Of a stretch of 26,631 nt of DNA, positions 1-7,305 are shown piece by piece. The notes below the pieces were generated by a model. The model made no database searches and was not told the DNA's origin. It was given only the letters and a program-made list of their open reading frames with translations. The stretch is from an uncultured Campylobacter sp. (lineage in GTDB: Bacteria; Actinomycetota; Actinomycetes; Mycobacteriales; Mycobacteriaceae). The stretch is taken from NCBI GenBank assembly GCA_943913625.1, contig CALTYW010000012.1:1-26631 (forward strand). Direction: 5' to 3'. Within the stretch, counting starts at the first letter, position 1. Each line of letters opens with the position of its first letter. The position numbers were made by a program, and so were the translations under genes.

Positions 1-169
1 AGCTGCCATCGCCAAGATCGTCGAGGGCCGCATGGGCGGCTTCTTCAAGGACGTCGTGCTGCTGGACCAGCCGTCGCTGGCTGACTCCAAGAAGACCGTT
101 GCCCAGTTCGCTCAGGAGAACGGCATCGAGGTCACCGACTTCGTTCGCTTCGAGGTTGGCCAGGCGTAA
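1..169 (+). CDS. tsf: Elongation factor Ts, C-terminal end (partial)
   Basis: The window opens inside this gene; the reading frame starts at base 2 and runs 55 codons to TAA at 167-169. The visible residues include KIVEGRMGGFFKDVVLLDQP and a C-terminal FVRFEVGQA, typical of the EF-Ts end, where the protein closes onto EF-Tu. EF-Ts is the cytoplasmic nucleotide exchange factor that reloads EF-Tu with GTP. The tsf-pyrH-frr order downstream is the usual bacterial one, which supports the call, although here a reverse-strand lipoprotein gene sits between tsf and pyrH. A strong hairpin terminator follows 14 bases after the stop, so tsf probably ends its own transcript. Confidence 0.95.
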   Translation, partial: AAIAKIVEGRMGGFFKDVVLLDQPSLADSKKTVAQFAQENGIEVTDFVRFEVGQA

Positions 170-183
170 GCCTGAAGCTCTCG

Positions 184-213
184 GCCCCGGCTTCGTGCCG
201 GGGCTTTTGCTTT
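184..213 (+). terminator. Rho-independent terminator after tsf
   Basis: An 8-bp perfect GC stem (GCCCCGGC / GCCGGGGC, 184-191 with 197-204) closes a 5-base TTCGT loop and is followed by TTTTGCTTT. Only the forward strand has a T tail, so it serves tsf and not the convergent lipoprotein gene. Confidence 0.9.
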
Positions 214-237
214 GCGGCGGTAGGCCACCTTGGCCAC

Positions 238-675
238 CTACCCTCCATCCCTTTCGACCAAAAACCACGTGCCATCGACCTGTTCGAACGACACAGACTC
301 GCCGAGGTCGACCTCTCGCATCCCGTCGCCGGTACCCGAACACAGATCGATCTGCGTCCGGTCGATGGCGACCTTCACCACAGCACCGTTGCGCTGCTTC
401 AGCACCACCCAGTTGCGCCCTTCGTCGGTGTCCTCGTAGCCCTTAAACGTGTCGGTGCCCAGCGCTTCGTTCACTGCAAAGCCGCTGTAGGGGCAAGCGA
501 ACAGGACGCGCTCGGCTCCCGGGTAGAGCGAACGCACCGACAACGTTTTTGCGGAGGAGCCGGAGGACTTCTCCAGCGCGTCTTGAAGCGATAACGCCCC
601 GTCGCTCACTCCGCAGCCGGCAATGGCAAACACAGCGGCGCCACACGCCACTATCAGGCTGTAACGAGCGCGCAT
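238..675 (-). CDS. Putative exported lipoprotein, unknown function
   Basis: I do not recognise the family. The 145-residue product starts MRARYSLIVACGAAVFAIAG and has a lipobox IAGC at residues 18-21, so Cys21 is predicted to be lipidated and the protein anchored outside the membrane. The mature part is about 125 residues, mostly strand-like, with two further cysteines (in FACPYSG and IDLCSG) that could form a disulfide. The start at 675 is chosen because GGAGAAG lies just upstream and the signal peptide begins there; the frame stays open to 768, but that would overlap pyrH. It faces tsf convergently and pyrH divergently, interrupting the usual tsf-pyrH pair. A weak inverted repeat (219-224 / 237-242) overlaps its stop codon. 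Confidence 0.75.
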   Translation of the reverse strand: MRARYSLIVACGAAVFAIAGCGVSDGALSLQDALEKSSGSSAKTLSVRSLYPGAERVLFACPYSGFAVNEALGTDTFKGYEDTDEGRNWVVLKQRNGAVVKVAIDRTQIDLCSGTGDGMREVDLGESVSFEQVDGTWFLVERDGG

Positions 676-694
676 CGGGCTTCTCCGTTCTGTC

Positions 695-704
695 AGCGTA
701 GGAT
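695..704. promoter_or_regulatory. Back-to-back -10 boxes for the lipoprotein and pyrH
   Basis: The decamer AGCGTAGGAT reads TAGGAT (699-704) towards pyrH and TACGCT (complement of 695-700) towards the lipoprotein, sharing the central TA. A TTGGTT (complement of 717-722) lies 16 bases upstream of the reverse box. The start sites are inferred, not mapped. Confidence 0.45.
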
Positions 705-746
705 TGTGCCGAGTGTAACCAACCCCTGGACAAGGAGCTGACGAAC

Positions 747-1493
747 GTGACTGAGCCAACCACGCCAACCACTGCTACCGCACCATCGCGCACGGGTTTC
801 AAGCGGGTGATGTTGAAGCTCGGCGGTGAAATGTTCGGCGGCGGCAAGGTCGGCATCGACCCCGACGTGGTGGAGAGCGTGGCCAAGCAGATCGCGGAGG
901 TCGCACGCGGCGGCACCGAGGTCGCGGTGGTCATCGGCGGCGGCAACTTCTTCCGCGGCGCCCAGCTGCAGCAGCGCGGCATGGACCGCGCCCGCTCGGA
1001 CTACATGGGCATGCTCGGCACCGTCATGAACTGCCTGGCGTTGCAGGACTTCCTCCAGCAGGAGGGCGTTGACTGCCGTGTGCAGACCGCGATCAACATG
1101 GCCCAGGTCGCCGAGCCGTACCTGCCGCTGCGCGCCGCGCGCCACCTGGAGAAGGGCCGCGTGGTCATCTTCGGCGCCGGCATGGGCATGCCCTACTTCT
1201 CCACGGACACCACCGCGGCCCAGCGCGCCCTCGAGATCGGTTGCGAGGTGCTGCTCATGGCCAAGGGCGTGGACGGCGTCTACGACTCCGACCCGCGCAC
1301 CAACCCGGACGCGAAGCTCTTCTCCGAGATCTCGCCGCGCGAGGTGATCGAGAGCAACCTTAAGGTCGCCGACGCCACCGCGTTCAGCCTGTGCATGGAC
1401 AACAACATGCCGATCCTGGTGTTCAACCTGCTCAAGGAAGGCAACATCGCGCGCGCCGTGGCAGGCGAGCAGGTGGGCACGCTCGTAGCCTAG
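747..1493 (+). CDS. pyrH: UMP kinase
   Basis: PyrH phosphorylates UMP to UDP with ATP in the cytoplasm, the committed step towards UTP and CTP; it is a hexameric amino-acid-kinase-fold enzyme unrelated to eukaryotic UMP/CMP kinases. The 248-residue product shows the family signatures: KLGGEMFGG near residue 26, VVIGGGNFFRG near 62, DYMGMLGTVMN near 85, and the late block KGVDGVYDSDPRTNPDAK. The first ~15 residues are a Thr/Pro-rich extension. The GTG start at 747 is set by AAGGAG at 732-737. The stop TAG at 1491-1493 shares the palindrome CTAG with the stop of the convergent amidase gene, so there is no room between them for a separate terminator. Confidence 0.97.
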   Translation: MTEPTTPTTATAPSRTGFKRVMLKLGGEMFGGGKVGIDPDVVESVAKQIAEVARGGTEVAVVIGGGNFFRGAQLQQRGMDRARSDYMGMLGTVMNCLALQDFLQQEGVDCRVQTAINMAQVAEPYLPLRAARHLEKGRVVIFGAGMGMPYFSTDTTAAQRALEIGCEVLLMAKGVDGVYDSDPRTNPDAKLFSEISPREVIESNLKVADATAFSLCMDNNMPILVFNLLKEGNIARAVAGEQVGTLVA

Positions 1494-2563
1494 AGCGATT
1501 GCTTTTCGACGATTTCTGCCAGCCCCAATAGTTCCGCCCCCGTCACCGTGATGGCGCCGAGATGCACCGGCCCCAACGCGATGGCGGGGGCGTGCGTCAC
1601 GTTGAACAACGAGCACCAAGGCGACCAGTGGGTTTGAGCTTCGAAGCTCTCGGCGGGGGAGAGCGATGGGAAGTAGCCGAGCTTAGGCGGGTCGTAGGCG
1701 AGGGTGGGTGTGAGCAGCACGTCCACGCCCCAGGCCTGCGTCAACATCGCCGGCAGCGCCTCCTGGTGGGCGCGGGCGGCATCTAGCTGGGCCAAATCGA
1801 GACGGTGCGCCTCTTCCACGAGCCAGCCGATGTATTCGCTGTCCATCGGATCGACCTTGCGGAACGCGTGCGTGATCGCGGTGGTGAAGTGCGCGTAGGT
1901 CTCACGCGCGCCGGGGTAGGGGGCCAGCTCGACCACGTCGTGGTAGCGGCCGAGCGCCCGGGCAGCCGCCTCGACCGCGGCGCCGCGGGAGTCTTGCAGT
2001 TCGGTGTCGGTGAAGAGGCCGTGGGTGAGGACGCCGACGCGGAGTCGTCGATAAGCAAAATGCTCCCAGCCCAGCAGGGTGAACTGGTCGGCGACCGTGC
2101 GGGTCAAAAACCCGTGGGCGGCGAGGCCAGTGCCGCCGAGTTTGAAGCCGACGACCTCGCAGGCGGCCGCGGGGACCCGGATGGAGCCGCCGGCGTCGGT
2201 GCCGTGCGCGGCGCGGGCCGTGCCGTCGGCGACGACAACGGCAGCGCCAGTGGAGGAACCGCCTGGAGTGCAGCCGGGGTAGGCGGGGGATTCGAGCACG
2301 GGCACATCGGGGCGTTCCGCGTAGCAGGTGGCGCCGAGTTCTGAAGTGAGCGTCTTTGCCGGCACTGCGGCGCCGGCGCGCAGCAGCATCTCCACGAACG
2401 GGTCAGTTTCCGTGGCCATTGTGCCGCGGGCGGGGTTGCCGTGGCTGGTGGGCACGCCCGCAATGTCGGTGCCGTCTTTGATGGGCACGCTCCAGCCGGT
2501 GAGCCTCCCGCGGCCGGTGGAAAGAGGCGGGTCGACCACTTGGGTGAACGCGGGGTGCAGCAT
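1490..2563 (-). CDS. Amidase-signature family hydrolase, short form
   Basis: The protein carries the complete Ser-cisSer-Lys triad of amidase-signature enzymes: Lys29 in VPIKDG, Ser103 in TPGGSSTGA and Ser127 in TDAGGSIRVPA, the two serines 24 residues apart as in FAAH. Such enzymes hydrolyse carboxamides, and GatA of the tRNA amidotransferase is a relative. At 357 residues it is about 100 shorter than usual; the central region after the triad is condensed. No gatB or gatC lies nearby, so a stand-alone amidase of unknown substrate is more likely than GatA. The ATG at 2563 has no Shine-Dalgarno; TAGACT (complement of 2570-2575) ends 6 bases before it, so a leaderless mRNA is likely. Its tail overlaps pyrH by 4 bases. 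Confidence 0.85.
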   Translation of the reverse strand: MLHPAFTQVVDPPLSTGRGRLTGWSVPIKDGTDIAGVPTSHGNPARGTMATETDPFVEMLLRAGAAVPAKTLTSELGATCYAERPDVPVLESPAYPGCTPGGSSTGAAVVVADGTARAAHGTDAGGSIRVPAAACEVVGFKLGGTGLAAHGFLTRTVADQFTLLGWEHFAYRRLRVGVLTHGLFTDTELQDSRGAAVEAAARALGRYHDVVELAPYPGARETYAHFTTAITHAFRKVDPMDSEYIGWLVEEAHRLDLAQLDAARAHQEALPAMLTQAWGVDVLLTPTLAYDPPKLGYFPSLSPAESFEAQTHWSPWCSLFNVTHAPAIALGPVHLGAITVTGAELLGLAEIVEKQSL

Positions 2564-2569
2564 GGCGCC

Positions 2570-2579
2570 AGTCTAGGGT
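2570..2579. promoter_or_regulatory. Back-to-back -10 boxes for the amidase and frr
   Basis: AGTCTAGGGT gives TAGGGT (2574-2579) towards frr and TAGACT (complement of 2570-2575) towards the amidase, sharing TA. The same decamer in inverted orientation, ACCCTAGACT, lies between selO and cobA at 19145-19154. For the amidase the spacing fits a leaderless start; for frr it predicts a leader of about 50 bases. Confidence 0.5.
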
Positions 2580-2637
2580 CTGGGTGCGCTGGTACGTTAG
2601 TGGGGACGACTTTGCAGATTAAGGGAGGATGACCCCC

Positions 2638-3195
2638 ATGATTGATGATGTTTTGCTGGACGCCGAAGAGCGCATGACCTCCTCCGTGGAGCACACTCGC
2701 GACGAGCTGGTGACCATCCGCACGGGCCGCGCGAACCCGGCTATGTTCAACGGCGTGATGGCGGACTTCTACGGTGCGCCGACCCCGATCAACCAGATGG
2801 CAACGATCTCGGTGCCGGAGCCGCGCATGCTCATTATCAAGCCCTACGACCAGTCCACGATGGGCGTGATCGAGAACGCGATCCGCAACTCCGATCTCGG
2901 CGTGAACCCGACTGACGACGGCCAGGTTATCCGCGTGACCATCCCGCAGCTCACCGAGGAGCGCCGCAAGGACCTGGTGAAGCAGGCGAAGGCCAAGGGT
3001 GAGGAGGGCAAGGTTGCCATCCGCAACGTGCGCCGCCAGGGCATGGAAGCGCTGAAGAAGATCCAGAAAGACGGCGACGCCGGCGAGGATGAGGTGAACA
3101 CCGCAGAGAAGACCCTGGACAAGACCACCCAGGGCTATGTCGCGCAGATCGACGAGTTGGTGCAGCGCAAGGAAGCTGAACTGCTGGAGGTCTAG
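2638..3195 (+). CDS. frr: Ribosome recycling factor
   Basis: Frr works with EF-G and GTP to split the post-termination ribosome so that it can be reused. The 185-residue product has exactly the family's common length, starts MIDDVLLDAEERM, and contains RTGRANPAMFNGV and the conserved EERRKDLVKQAK in the three-helix bundle; the last third is highly charged helix. ATG 2638 is preferred over ATG 2629 because AAGGGAGG (2621-2628) directly touches the earlier codon but stands 9 bases before 2638. cdsA begins on the very next base after the stop, so the two are co-transcribed and probably translationally coupled. Confidence 0.97.
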   Translation: MIDDVLLDAEERMTSSVEHTRDELVTIRTGRANPAMFNGVMADFYGAPTPINQMATISVPEPRMLIIKPYDQSTMGVIENAIRNSDLGVNPTDDGQVIRVTIPQLTEERRKDLVKQAKAKGEEGKVAIRNVRRQGMEALKKIQKDGDAGEDEVNTAEKTLDKTTQGYVAQIDELVQRKEAELLEV

Positions 3196-4113
3196 GTGAC
3201 GGAACAGCCCCAGCCTCAAGGCAACCCCAGCCGCTGGCCTTCGCTCGCGCCGAAACCGAAAAACAAGGCCGGGCGCAACTTGCCCGTGGCCGTTGCCACC
3301 GGTGTGGTGCTCGGCGCTTTGGTGATTGGTGCCGTGATCGTGGGGCCAATGGCGTGGTACCCGCTCGTGGCAGTGGCGGTGGCGCTTGCTATGTGGGAAG
3401 TGCTCACCCGACTGCGCGAGGTGGGCTATCACCAGCCGCGCACGCTGCTCATCATTGTCGGGCAGATCATGGTGTGGGCATCCGCGGTGTACGCCTCCGG
3501 CGGTTTGGTCGGTGCATACGCGATGTCGGTGCTGTTCCTGATGTTCTGGCGCCTGTTCTTCCACAGCGGCGGGCACCACAGCGCGAACCCGGAGAACTAC
3601 CTGCGCGACACCGCAGTAGGCATCTTCGTGCTCACGTGGATTCCGCTGTTCGGCTCGTTTGCGGCGATGATCTCGCTTATCGACGAAGGCGGCATCCCCG
3701 GTTCCCACTTCATCCTCGCCTTCATGCTTTGCGTCGTGGCGTCCGACGTAGGCGGGTTTGCAGCCGGCGTGATGTTCGGCTCGCACCCGCTTGCACCAGC
3801 GGTGAGCCCGAACAAGAGCTGGGAGGGCTTCGCCGGCTCAATGGTGTTCGGCATTATCACCGGCGTGATCGTGGTGCACTTTCTCATCCACGGCCCGTGG
3901 TGGATGGGCGTAGTCCTCGGAGCGGCCCTCGTGGTCTGCGCGACCATGGGTGATCTGGTGGAAAGCCAGTTCAAGCGCGAGCTGGGCATCAAGGACATGT
4001 CGAACCTCTTGCCCGGCCACGGCGGGTTGATGGACCGCCTCGACGGCATGCTGCCGGCTGCCGCGGCGACCTACGCGCTGCTGAACGCGGCGGTGATCAT
4101 GAACCCCTTCTAG
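3196..4113 (+). CDS. cdsA: Phosphatidate cytidylyltransferase (CDP-diacylglycerol synthase)
   Basis: CdsA converts phosphatidic acid and CTP to CDP-diacylglycerol and pyrophosphate in the cytoplasmic membrane, the branch point to all phospholipids including phosphatidylinositol and thus PIM/LAM lipids. The 305-residue protein has a polar ~30-residue N-terminus followed by around seven hydrophobic segments. The diagnostic C-terminal signature is intact: SQFKRELGIKD, then LLPGHGGLMDRLD. It starts with GTG directly after the frr stop (0 bases between), and a purine-rich GGAGG inside the frr end (GAACTGCTGGAGGTC) serves as its ribosome site. rlmN follows after a 60-base gap with its own promoter. 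Confidence 0.96.
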   Translation: MTEQPQPQGNPSRWPSLAPKPKNKAGRNLPVAVATGVVLGALVIGAVIVGPMAWYPLVAVAVALAMWEVLTRLREVGYHQPRTLLIIVGQIMVWASAVYASGGLVGAYAMSVLFLMFWRLFFHSGGHHSANPENYLRDTAVGIFVLTWIPLFGSFAAMISLIDEGGIPGSHFILAFMLCVVASDVGGFAAGVMFGSHPLAPAVSPNKSWEGFAGSMVFGIITGVIVVHFLIHGPWWMGVVLGAALVVCATMGDLVESQFKRELGIKDMSNLLPGHGGLMDRLDGMLPAAAATYALLNAAVIMNPF

Positions 4114-4154
4114 CGCAATCCGCCGTGCTGGATTCGCCCTGACTCGCTGTGACG

Positions 4155-4163
4155 TGCCAAAAT
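4155..4163 (+). promoter_or_regulatory. Extended -10 box of rlmN
   Basis: TG-C-CAAAAT (TG at 4155-4156, hexamer 4158-4163) lies 10 bases before the chosen ATG at 4174, and no Shine-Dalgarno sequence is visible. Almost the same string, TG-C-CAGAAT, precedes dxr. Confidence 0.4.
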
Positions 4164-4173
4164 GGGGCCCACT

Positions 4174-5277
4174 ATGAGCGAATTCCCGAAGATCCAGCTC
4201 CTCGCGCCCAAGCGAGGCATGCCGCCGAAGCACTTCGCAGACCTGAGCAAAGATGAGCGCATCGATGCCCTGAAGGAGCTTGGGCTGCCGAAGTTCCGCG
4301 CCGACCAGATCGCGCGCCACTATTACGGCAAGTTCGAGGCAGACCCGCTGACCATGACGGACCTGCCAGAAAACCAGCGCCAAATGGTCAAGGACGCGCT
4401 GTTTCCCACGCTGCTCACCCCGGTGCGCCAGGTGGAAACGGACGAGGGTGACACCACCAAAACGCTGTGGCGCCTGCACGACGGCATCCTGCTCGAGTCC
4501 GTGCTCATGCGCTACCCGGATCGTGCAACCTTGTGCATCTCTTCACAGGCCGGTTGCGGCATGGCGTGCCCCTTCTGCGCGACTGGCCAGGGCGGGCTCG
4601 ACCGCAACCTGTCCACCGCAGAGATCGTGGACCAAGTCCGCGAGGCCGCGGCCATGATGCAGGCGGAGGGCTCGCGCCTGTCCAACGTTGTGTTCATGGG
4701 CATGGGCGAGCCGCTGGCGAACTACAACCGCGTCATCGAAGCCGTGCGCCAGATCACGCAGCCCTCCCCGGACGGTTTCAGCATCTCCCAGCGCAACGTC
4801 ACGGTTTCTACCGTGGGTCTGGCGCCGCAGATCCGCAAGCTCGCCGACGAGGGGTTGTCCTGCACACTCGCTGTCTCGCTGCACACGCCTGACGACGAAT
4901 TGCGCGACGAGCTCGTTCCCATGAACAACCGCTTTGCTGTCGCCGACGTGCTCGATGCAGCCCGCTACTACGCGGATCAGACGGGCCGCCGCGTCTCCAT
5001 TGAGTACGCGCTCATCCGCGACATCAACGACCACGACTTCCGCGCGGACATGCTGGGGCAGAAGCTGCATAAGGCGCTCGGCTCCCGCGTGCATGTGAAC
5101 CTCATCCCGCTCAACCCCACGCCGGGTTCGAAGTGGGACGCCTCCCCGAAGGACCGCCAAGACGAGTTTGTCCGCCGCGTCATCGCTCAGGGCGTGCCGT
5201 GTACCGTGCGCGATACCAAGGGCCAGGAGATCGCGGCTGCCTGCGGGCAGCTCGCCGCCGACGAGAAAGCAGGCTAA
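4174..5277 (+). CDS. rlmN: 23S rRNA (adenine-2503-C2) / tRNA (adenine-37-C2) methyltransferase RlmN
   Basis: RlmN is a radical-SAM enzyme that methylates C2 of A2503 in 23S rRNA at the peptidyl-transferase entrance and, in many bacteria, A37 of some tRNAs. All key residues are present: the cluster motif CGMACPFC (Cys128, 132, 135), the resolving Cys121 in TLCISSQAG, the GMGEPLANY block, and the methyl-carrying Cys357 in AAACGQL near the end. Length is 367. ATG 4174 is preferred over ATG 4162 because 4162 lies inside the predicted -10 box. The cysteine arrangement argues against Cfr-type resistance function; the genomic position next to cdsA is the normal housekeeping one. Confidence 0.96.
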   Translation: MSEFPKIQLLAPKRGMPPKHFADLSKDERIDALKELGLPKFRADQIARHYYGKFEADPLTMTDLPENQRQMVKDALFPTLLTPVRQVETDEGDTTKTLWRLHDGILLESVLMRYPDRATLCISSQAGCGMACPFCATGQGGLDRNLSTAEIVDQVREAAAMMQAEGSRLSNVVFMGMGEPLANYNRVIEAVRQITQPSPDGFSISQRNVTVSTVGLAPQIRKLADEGLSCTLAVSLHTPDDELRDELVPMNNRFAVADVLDAARYYADQTGRRVSIEYALIRDINDHDFRADMLGQKLHKALGSRVHVNLIPLNPTPGSKWDASPKDRQDEFVRRVIAQGVPCTVRDTKGQEIAAACGQLAADEKAG

Positions 5278-5304
5278 GAACACGCTGCTTGACGACGCAA
5301 GAAA

Positions 5305-5329
5305 GGCCAGCCCAAACGGGCTGGCCTCT
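5305..5329. terminator. Bidirectional terminator between rlmN and the DUF2631-like gene
   Basis: A perfect 9-bp stem (GGCCAGCCC / GGGCTGGCC, 5305-5313 with 5318-5326) has a 4-base loop. On the reverse strand it is followed by TTTCTT, on the forward strand only by TCTAATC, so it is stronger for the reverse gene but placed to stop both convergent transcripts. Confidence 0.85.
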
Positions 5330-5352
5330 AATCGTCGAGAAGCGAGCGCTTG

Positions 5353-5898
5353 TTAGCGTGCCTCGTGCTTGCCGCGCGGCTCGACCTCAACCACCTCAAC
5401 GGTCTTGCGCTCGCGTGCCGGATCGGCCGCGACCTGGCGGGTCGTGGTGGTGCGCTCGGTGACAACTCGCTGACCCTGGTTGGCCGGACGCAGGTGCGCG
5501 ACGCGCGACGGCTCAATGTTCAGCGCACGCAGCTGGGAGTCCGTCAGGTTCTCGTAGGTGGAACCGGATAGCGTGGCCTGATCGTAGATCCAGTCCGGCT
5601 CTTGGTGGCCGACCGGCTTGTTGTGGGAGGTGACGGTGCGCACCTGGCTCAGCTTCGGCTTGGTGGCGTGGAGGATCAGGCCGAGCGCGATCAGCACTGC
5701 GAGGGTGATCAGCCAAATTGTTTCGACGTGGCCGTGGTGGTTGCCGAAGTTGTAGGCAATCAGAAACGCCACGGAAATCCAACCGGCCGTCTGAATTGTG
5801 CCGTCGGACAGCGCGCTCCAGCCAAAACGTGCGGAGGGCACGTCGGCCTCGGAAACGCCGTTGTACACCTGCGGTGCTTTCTCCTTCGCGTGGGCCAC
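5353..5898 (-). CDS. Two-helix membrane protein, DUF2631-like
   Basis: Function unknown. From the chosen start the product has 181 residues: a polar N-terminus (MAHAKEKAPQVYNGVSEADV), two close membrane helices at about 38-55 and 60-78 separated by a His-rich NHHGHVE turn, then a long cytosol-like tail of about 100 residues that ends in charged, Thr/Glu/Arg-rich low complexity. The N-terminal part and the position between rlmN and dxr match the actinobacterial DUF2631 family as I remember it; this should be confirmed by a Pfam search. GTG 5898 is chosen because AAGGAG stands 7 bases before it; the frame extends to ATG 5925, which lacks a ribosome site. A palindrome lies in its leader region. 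Confidence 0.75.
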   Translation of the reverse strand: MAHAKEKAPQVYNGVSEADVPSARFGWSALSDGTIQTAGWISVAFLIAYNFGNHHGHVETIWLITLAVLIALGLILHATKPKLSQVRTVTSHNKPVGHQEPDWIYDQATLSGSTYENLTDSQLRALNIEPSRVAHLRPANQGQRVVTERTTTTRQVAADPARERKTVEVVEVEPRGKHEAR

Positions 5899-5940
5899 GG
5901 GGATGCTCCTTATCGCTGTGTTCATTTCAAGATTCGGTTG

Positions 5941-5954
5941 TACGCAAATGCGTA
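5941..5954. promoter_or_regulatory. 14-bp palindrome upstream of the DUF2631-like gene
   Basis: TACGCA-AA-TGCGTA is a perfect 6+6 inverted repeat. On the reverse strand a -10-like TACGCT (complement of 5954-5959) touches it, so the palindrome would cover the transcription start region, as an operator would. The regulator is unknown. Confidence 0.35.
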
Positions 5955-6080
5955 GCGTAGCTCCGTCACATCATCTCACATAGAGGGTGCTCAGTGGGTG
6001 CACATACCCCCATTGTGTTCAAACTTTCGCACCACAACCCGGCCTTTGAGGGCAATAAGGTGCCGAAATGAAGCAAAACG

Positions 6081-6089
6081 TGCCAGAAT
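6081..6089 (+). promoter_or_regulatory. Extended -10 box of dxr, leaderless start
   Basis: TG-C-CAGAAT (hexamer 6084-6089) is separated from the GTG start at 6096 by exactly 6 bases, and no Shine-Dalgarno is present, so transcription probably begins on the start codon. Confidence 0.5.
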
Positions 6090-6095
6090 GGACGC

Positions 6096-7262
6096 GTGAA
6101 AAACGTACTGATCCTGGGCTCAACCGGTTCCATCGGCACGCAAACGGTTGAAGTGATCCGGGAAAACCCTGAAAAGTTCAACGTTGTAGGCCTTGCAACC
6201 GGAGGCAATAACCCTGAGCTGCTCATCGAGCAGGCTCAGGAATTCGGCCTGAGCGCCGACCAGGTTGCGGTGCGCGACATCGAAGGCGCTAAGAAGGTTT
6301 CGAAGGCCCTCGGCGGCTACGTCATCACCGGTGACAGCTGTGCGCCTGCGCTGGTGGATTCGCAACCCGCGGATCTCGTGCTGAACGCGCTCGTCGGTTC
6401 CTCCGGCCTGCCCGCCACGTTGGAAGTGCTGAAGTCCGGCGCCACTTTGGCATTGGCCAACAAGGAGTCGCTCGTAGCCGGCGGCCGCACGGTGTTGGAC
6501 GCCGCGCGCCCGGGTCAGATCGTGCCGGTGGATTCGGAGCACTCCGCGATGGCGCAGTGCATGCTCGCCGGTAAGCGCGACGAGGTCGCACGGCTTGTGC
6601 TCACCGCCTCCGGTGGCCCGTTCCGCGGCAAGCGCCGCGAGGAACTCATGGATGTCACCCCGGATCAGGCTGTGGCGCACCCGACATGGTCCATGGGTGC
6701 GATGAACTCCATCAACTCGGCCACGCTGGTGAACAAGGGCCTCGAGCTGATCGAGGCGTCCCTGCTCTTCGACATGGATCCGGACCTGATCGATGTCACG
6801 GTGCACCCGCAGTCCATCGTCCACTCGGCGGTGACCTACAAGGACGGCGCAACCATTGCCCAGGCTTCCCAGCCGTCGATGAAGCTGCCGATCTCGCTGG
6901 CGCTGCATTGGCCGGATCGCCTGCCGGATGCGCAGCCCGCCCTCGATTTCACCCAGGCATCCACCTGGGAGTTCGAGCCGTTGGACAACGAGTCCTTCCC
7001 GGCAGTCGAGCTGGCACGCAAGGCTGCAAAGATGGGAGACCCGTACCCGGCGGTGTACAACGCCGCAAACGAGGGTGCGGTGGATGCGTTCTTCGCAAGG
7101 CGCATCAAGTTCCCGAACATCGTCGATGTCATCGCTGAGGTGCTGGAGCAGGCCTCTGAGTTTGCCAAGGTGCCGCAGGACGTCTACGACGTCATGCGCA
7201 CCGAGGCCATCACCCGCGAGCGGGTGGGCATGGTAATCGCTCGGATGGAGACCCAAGGTTAA
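6096..7262 (+). CDS. dxr: 1-deoxy-D-xylulose 5-phosphate reductoisomerase
   Basis: Dxr rearranges and reduces DXP to 2-C-methyl-D-erythritol 4-phosphate with NADPH and a divalent metal, the committed step of the MEP isoprenoid pathway and the target of fosmidomycin. The 388-residue protein starts MKNVLILGSTGSIGTQT (NADPH-binding GSTGSIG at 8-14) and contains LANKESLVAGG, the metal-site VDSEHSA, the flexible-loop region around HPTWSMGAMNSINSA, NKGLELIEA, and VHPQSIVHS. Length is normal. GTG is the only start that keeps the nucleotide motif at the usual distance. The site-2 protease gene follows after 43 bases and ispG after that, so two MEP enzymes share this gene block. Confidence 0.96.
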   Translation: MKNVLILGSTGSIGTQTVEVIRENPEKFNVVGLATGGNNPELLIEQAQEFGLSADQVAVRDIEGAKKVSKALGGYVITGDSCAPALVDSQPADLVLNALVGSSGLPATLEVLKSGATLALANKESLVAGGRTVLDAARPGQIVPVDSEHSAMAQCMLAGKRDEVARLVLTASGGPFRGKRREELMDVTPDQAVAHPTWSMGAMNSINSATLVNKGLELIEASLLFDMDPDLIDVTVHPQSIVHSAVTYKDGATIAQASQPSMKLPISLALHWPDRLPDAQPALDFTQASTWEFEPLDNESFPAVELARKAAKMGDPYPAVYNAANEGAVDAFFARRIKFPNIVDVIAEVLEQASEFAKVPQDVYDVMRTEAITRERVGMVIARMETQG

Positions 7263-7305
7263 GCCGGGCGTTCCGCTCCGGCTGTAGCAGCAAGAAGGTC
7301 CCCCT

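Noticed and set aside
219..242. Inverted repeat GGTAGG/CCTACC at the stop of the lipoprotein gene as its terminator
   Set aside because: Short stem with imperfect interior and no T run on the reverse strand.
676..768. N-terminal extension of the lipoprotein to 768
   Set aside because: It would overlap pyrH and push the signal peptide inward; ATG 675 has a good ribosome site and starts the signal peptide.
7262..7283. Hairpin between dxr and the site-2 protease as a terminator
   Set aside because: The stem has 6 bp with a 10-base loop and no T run, and a ribosome site follows at once; read-through is more likely.
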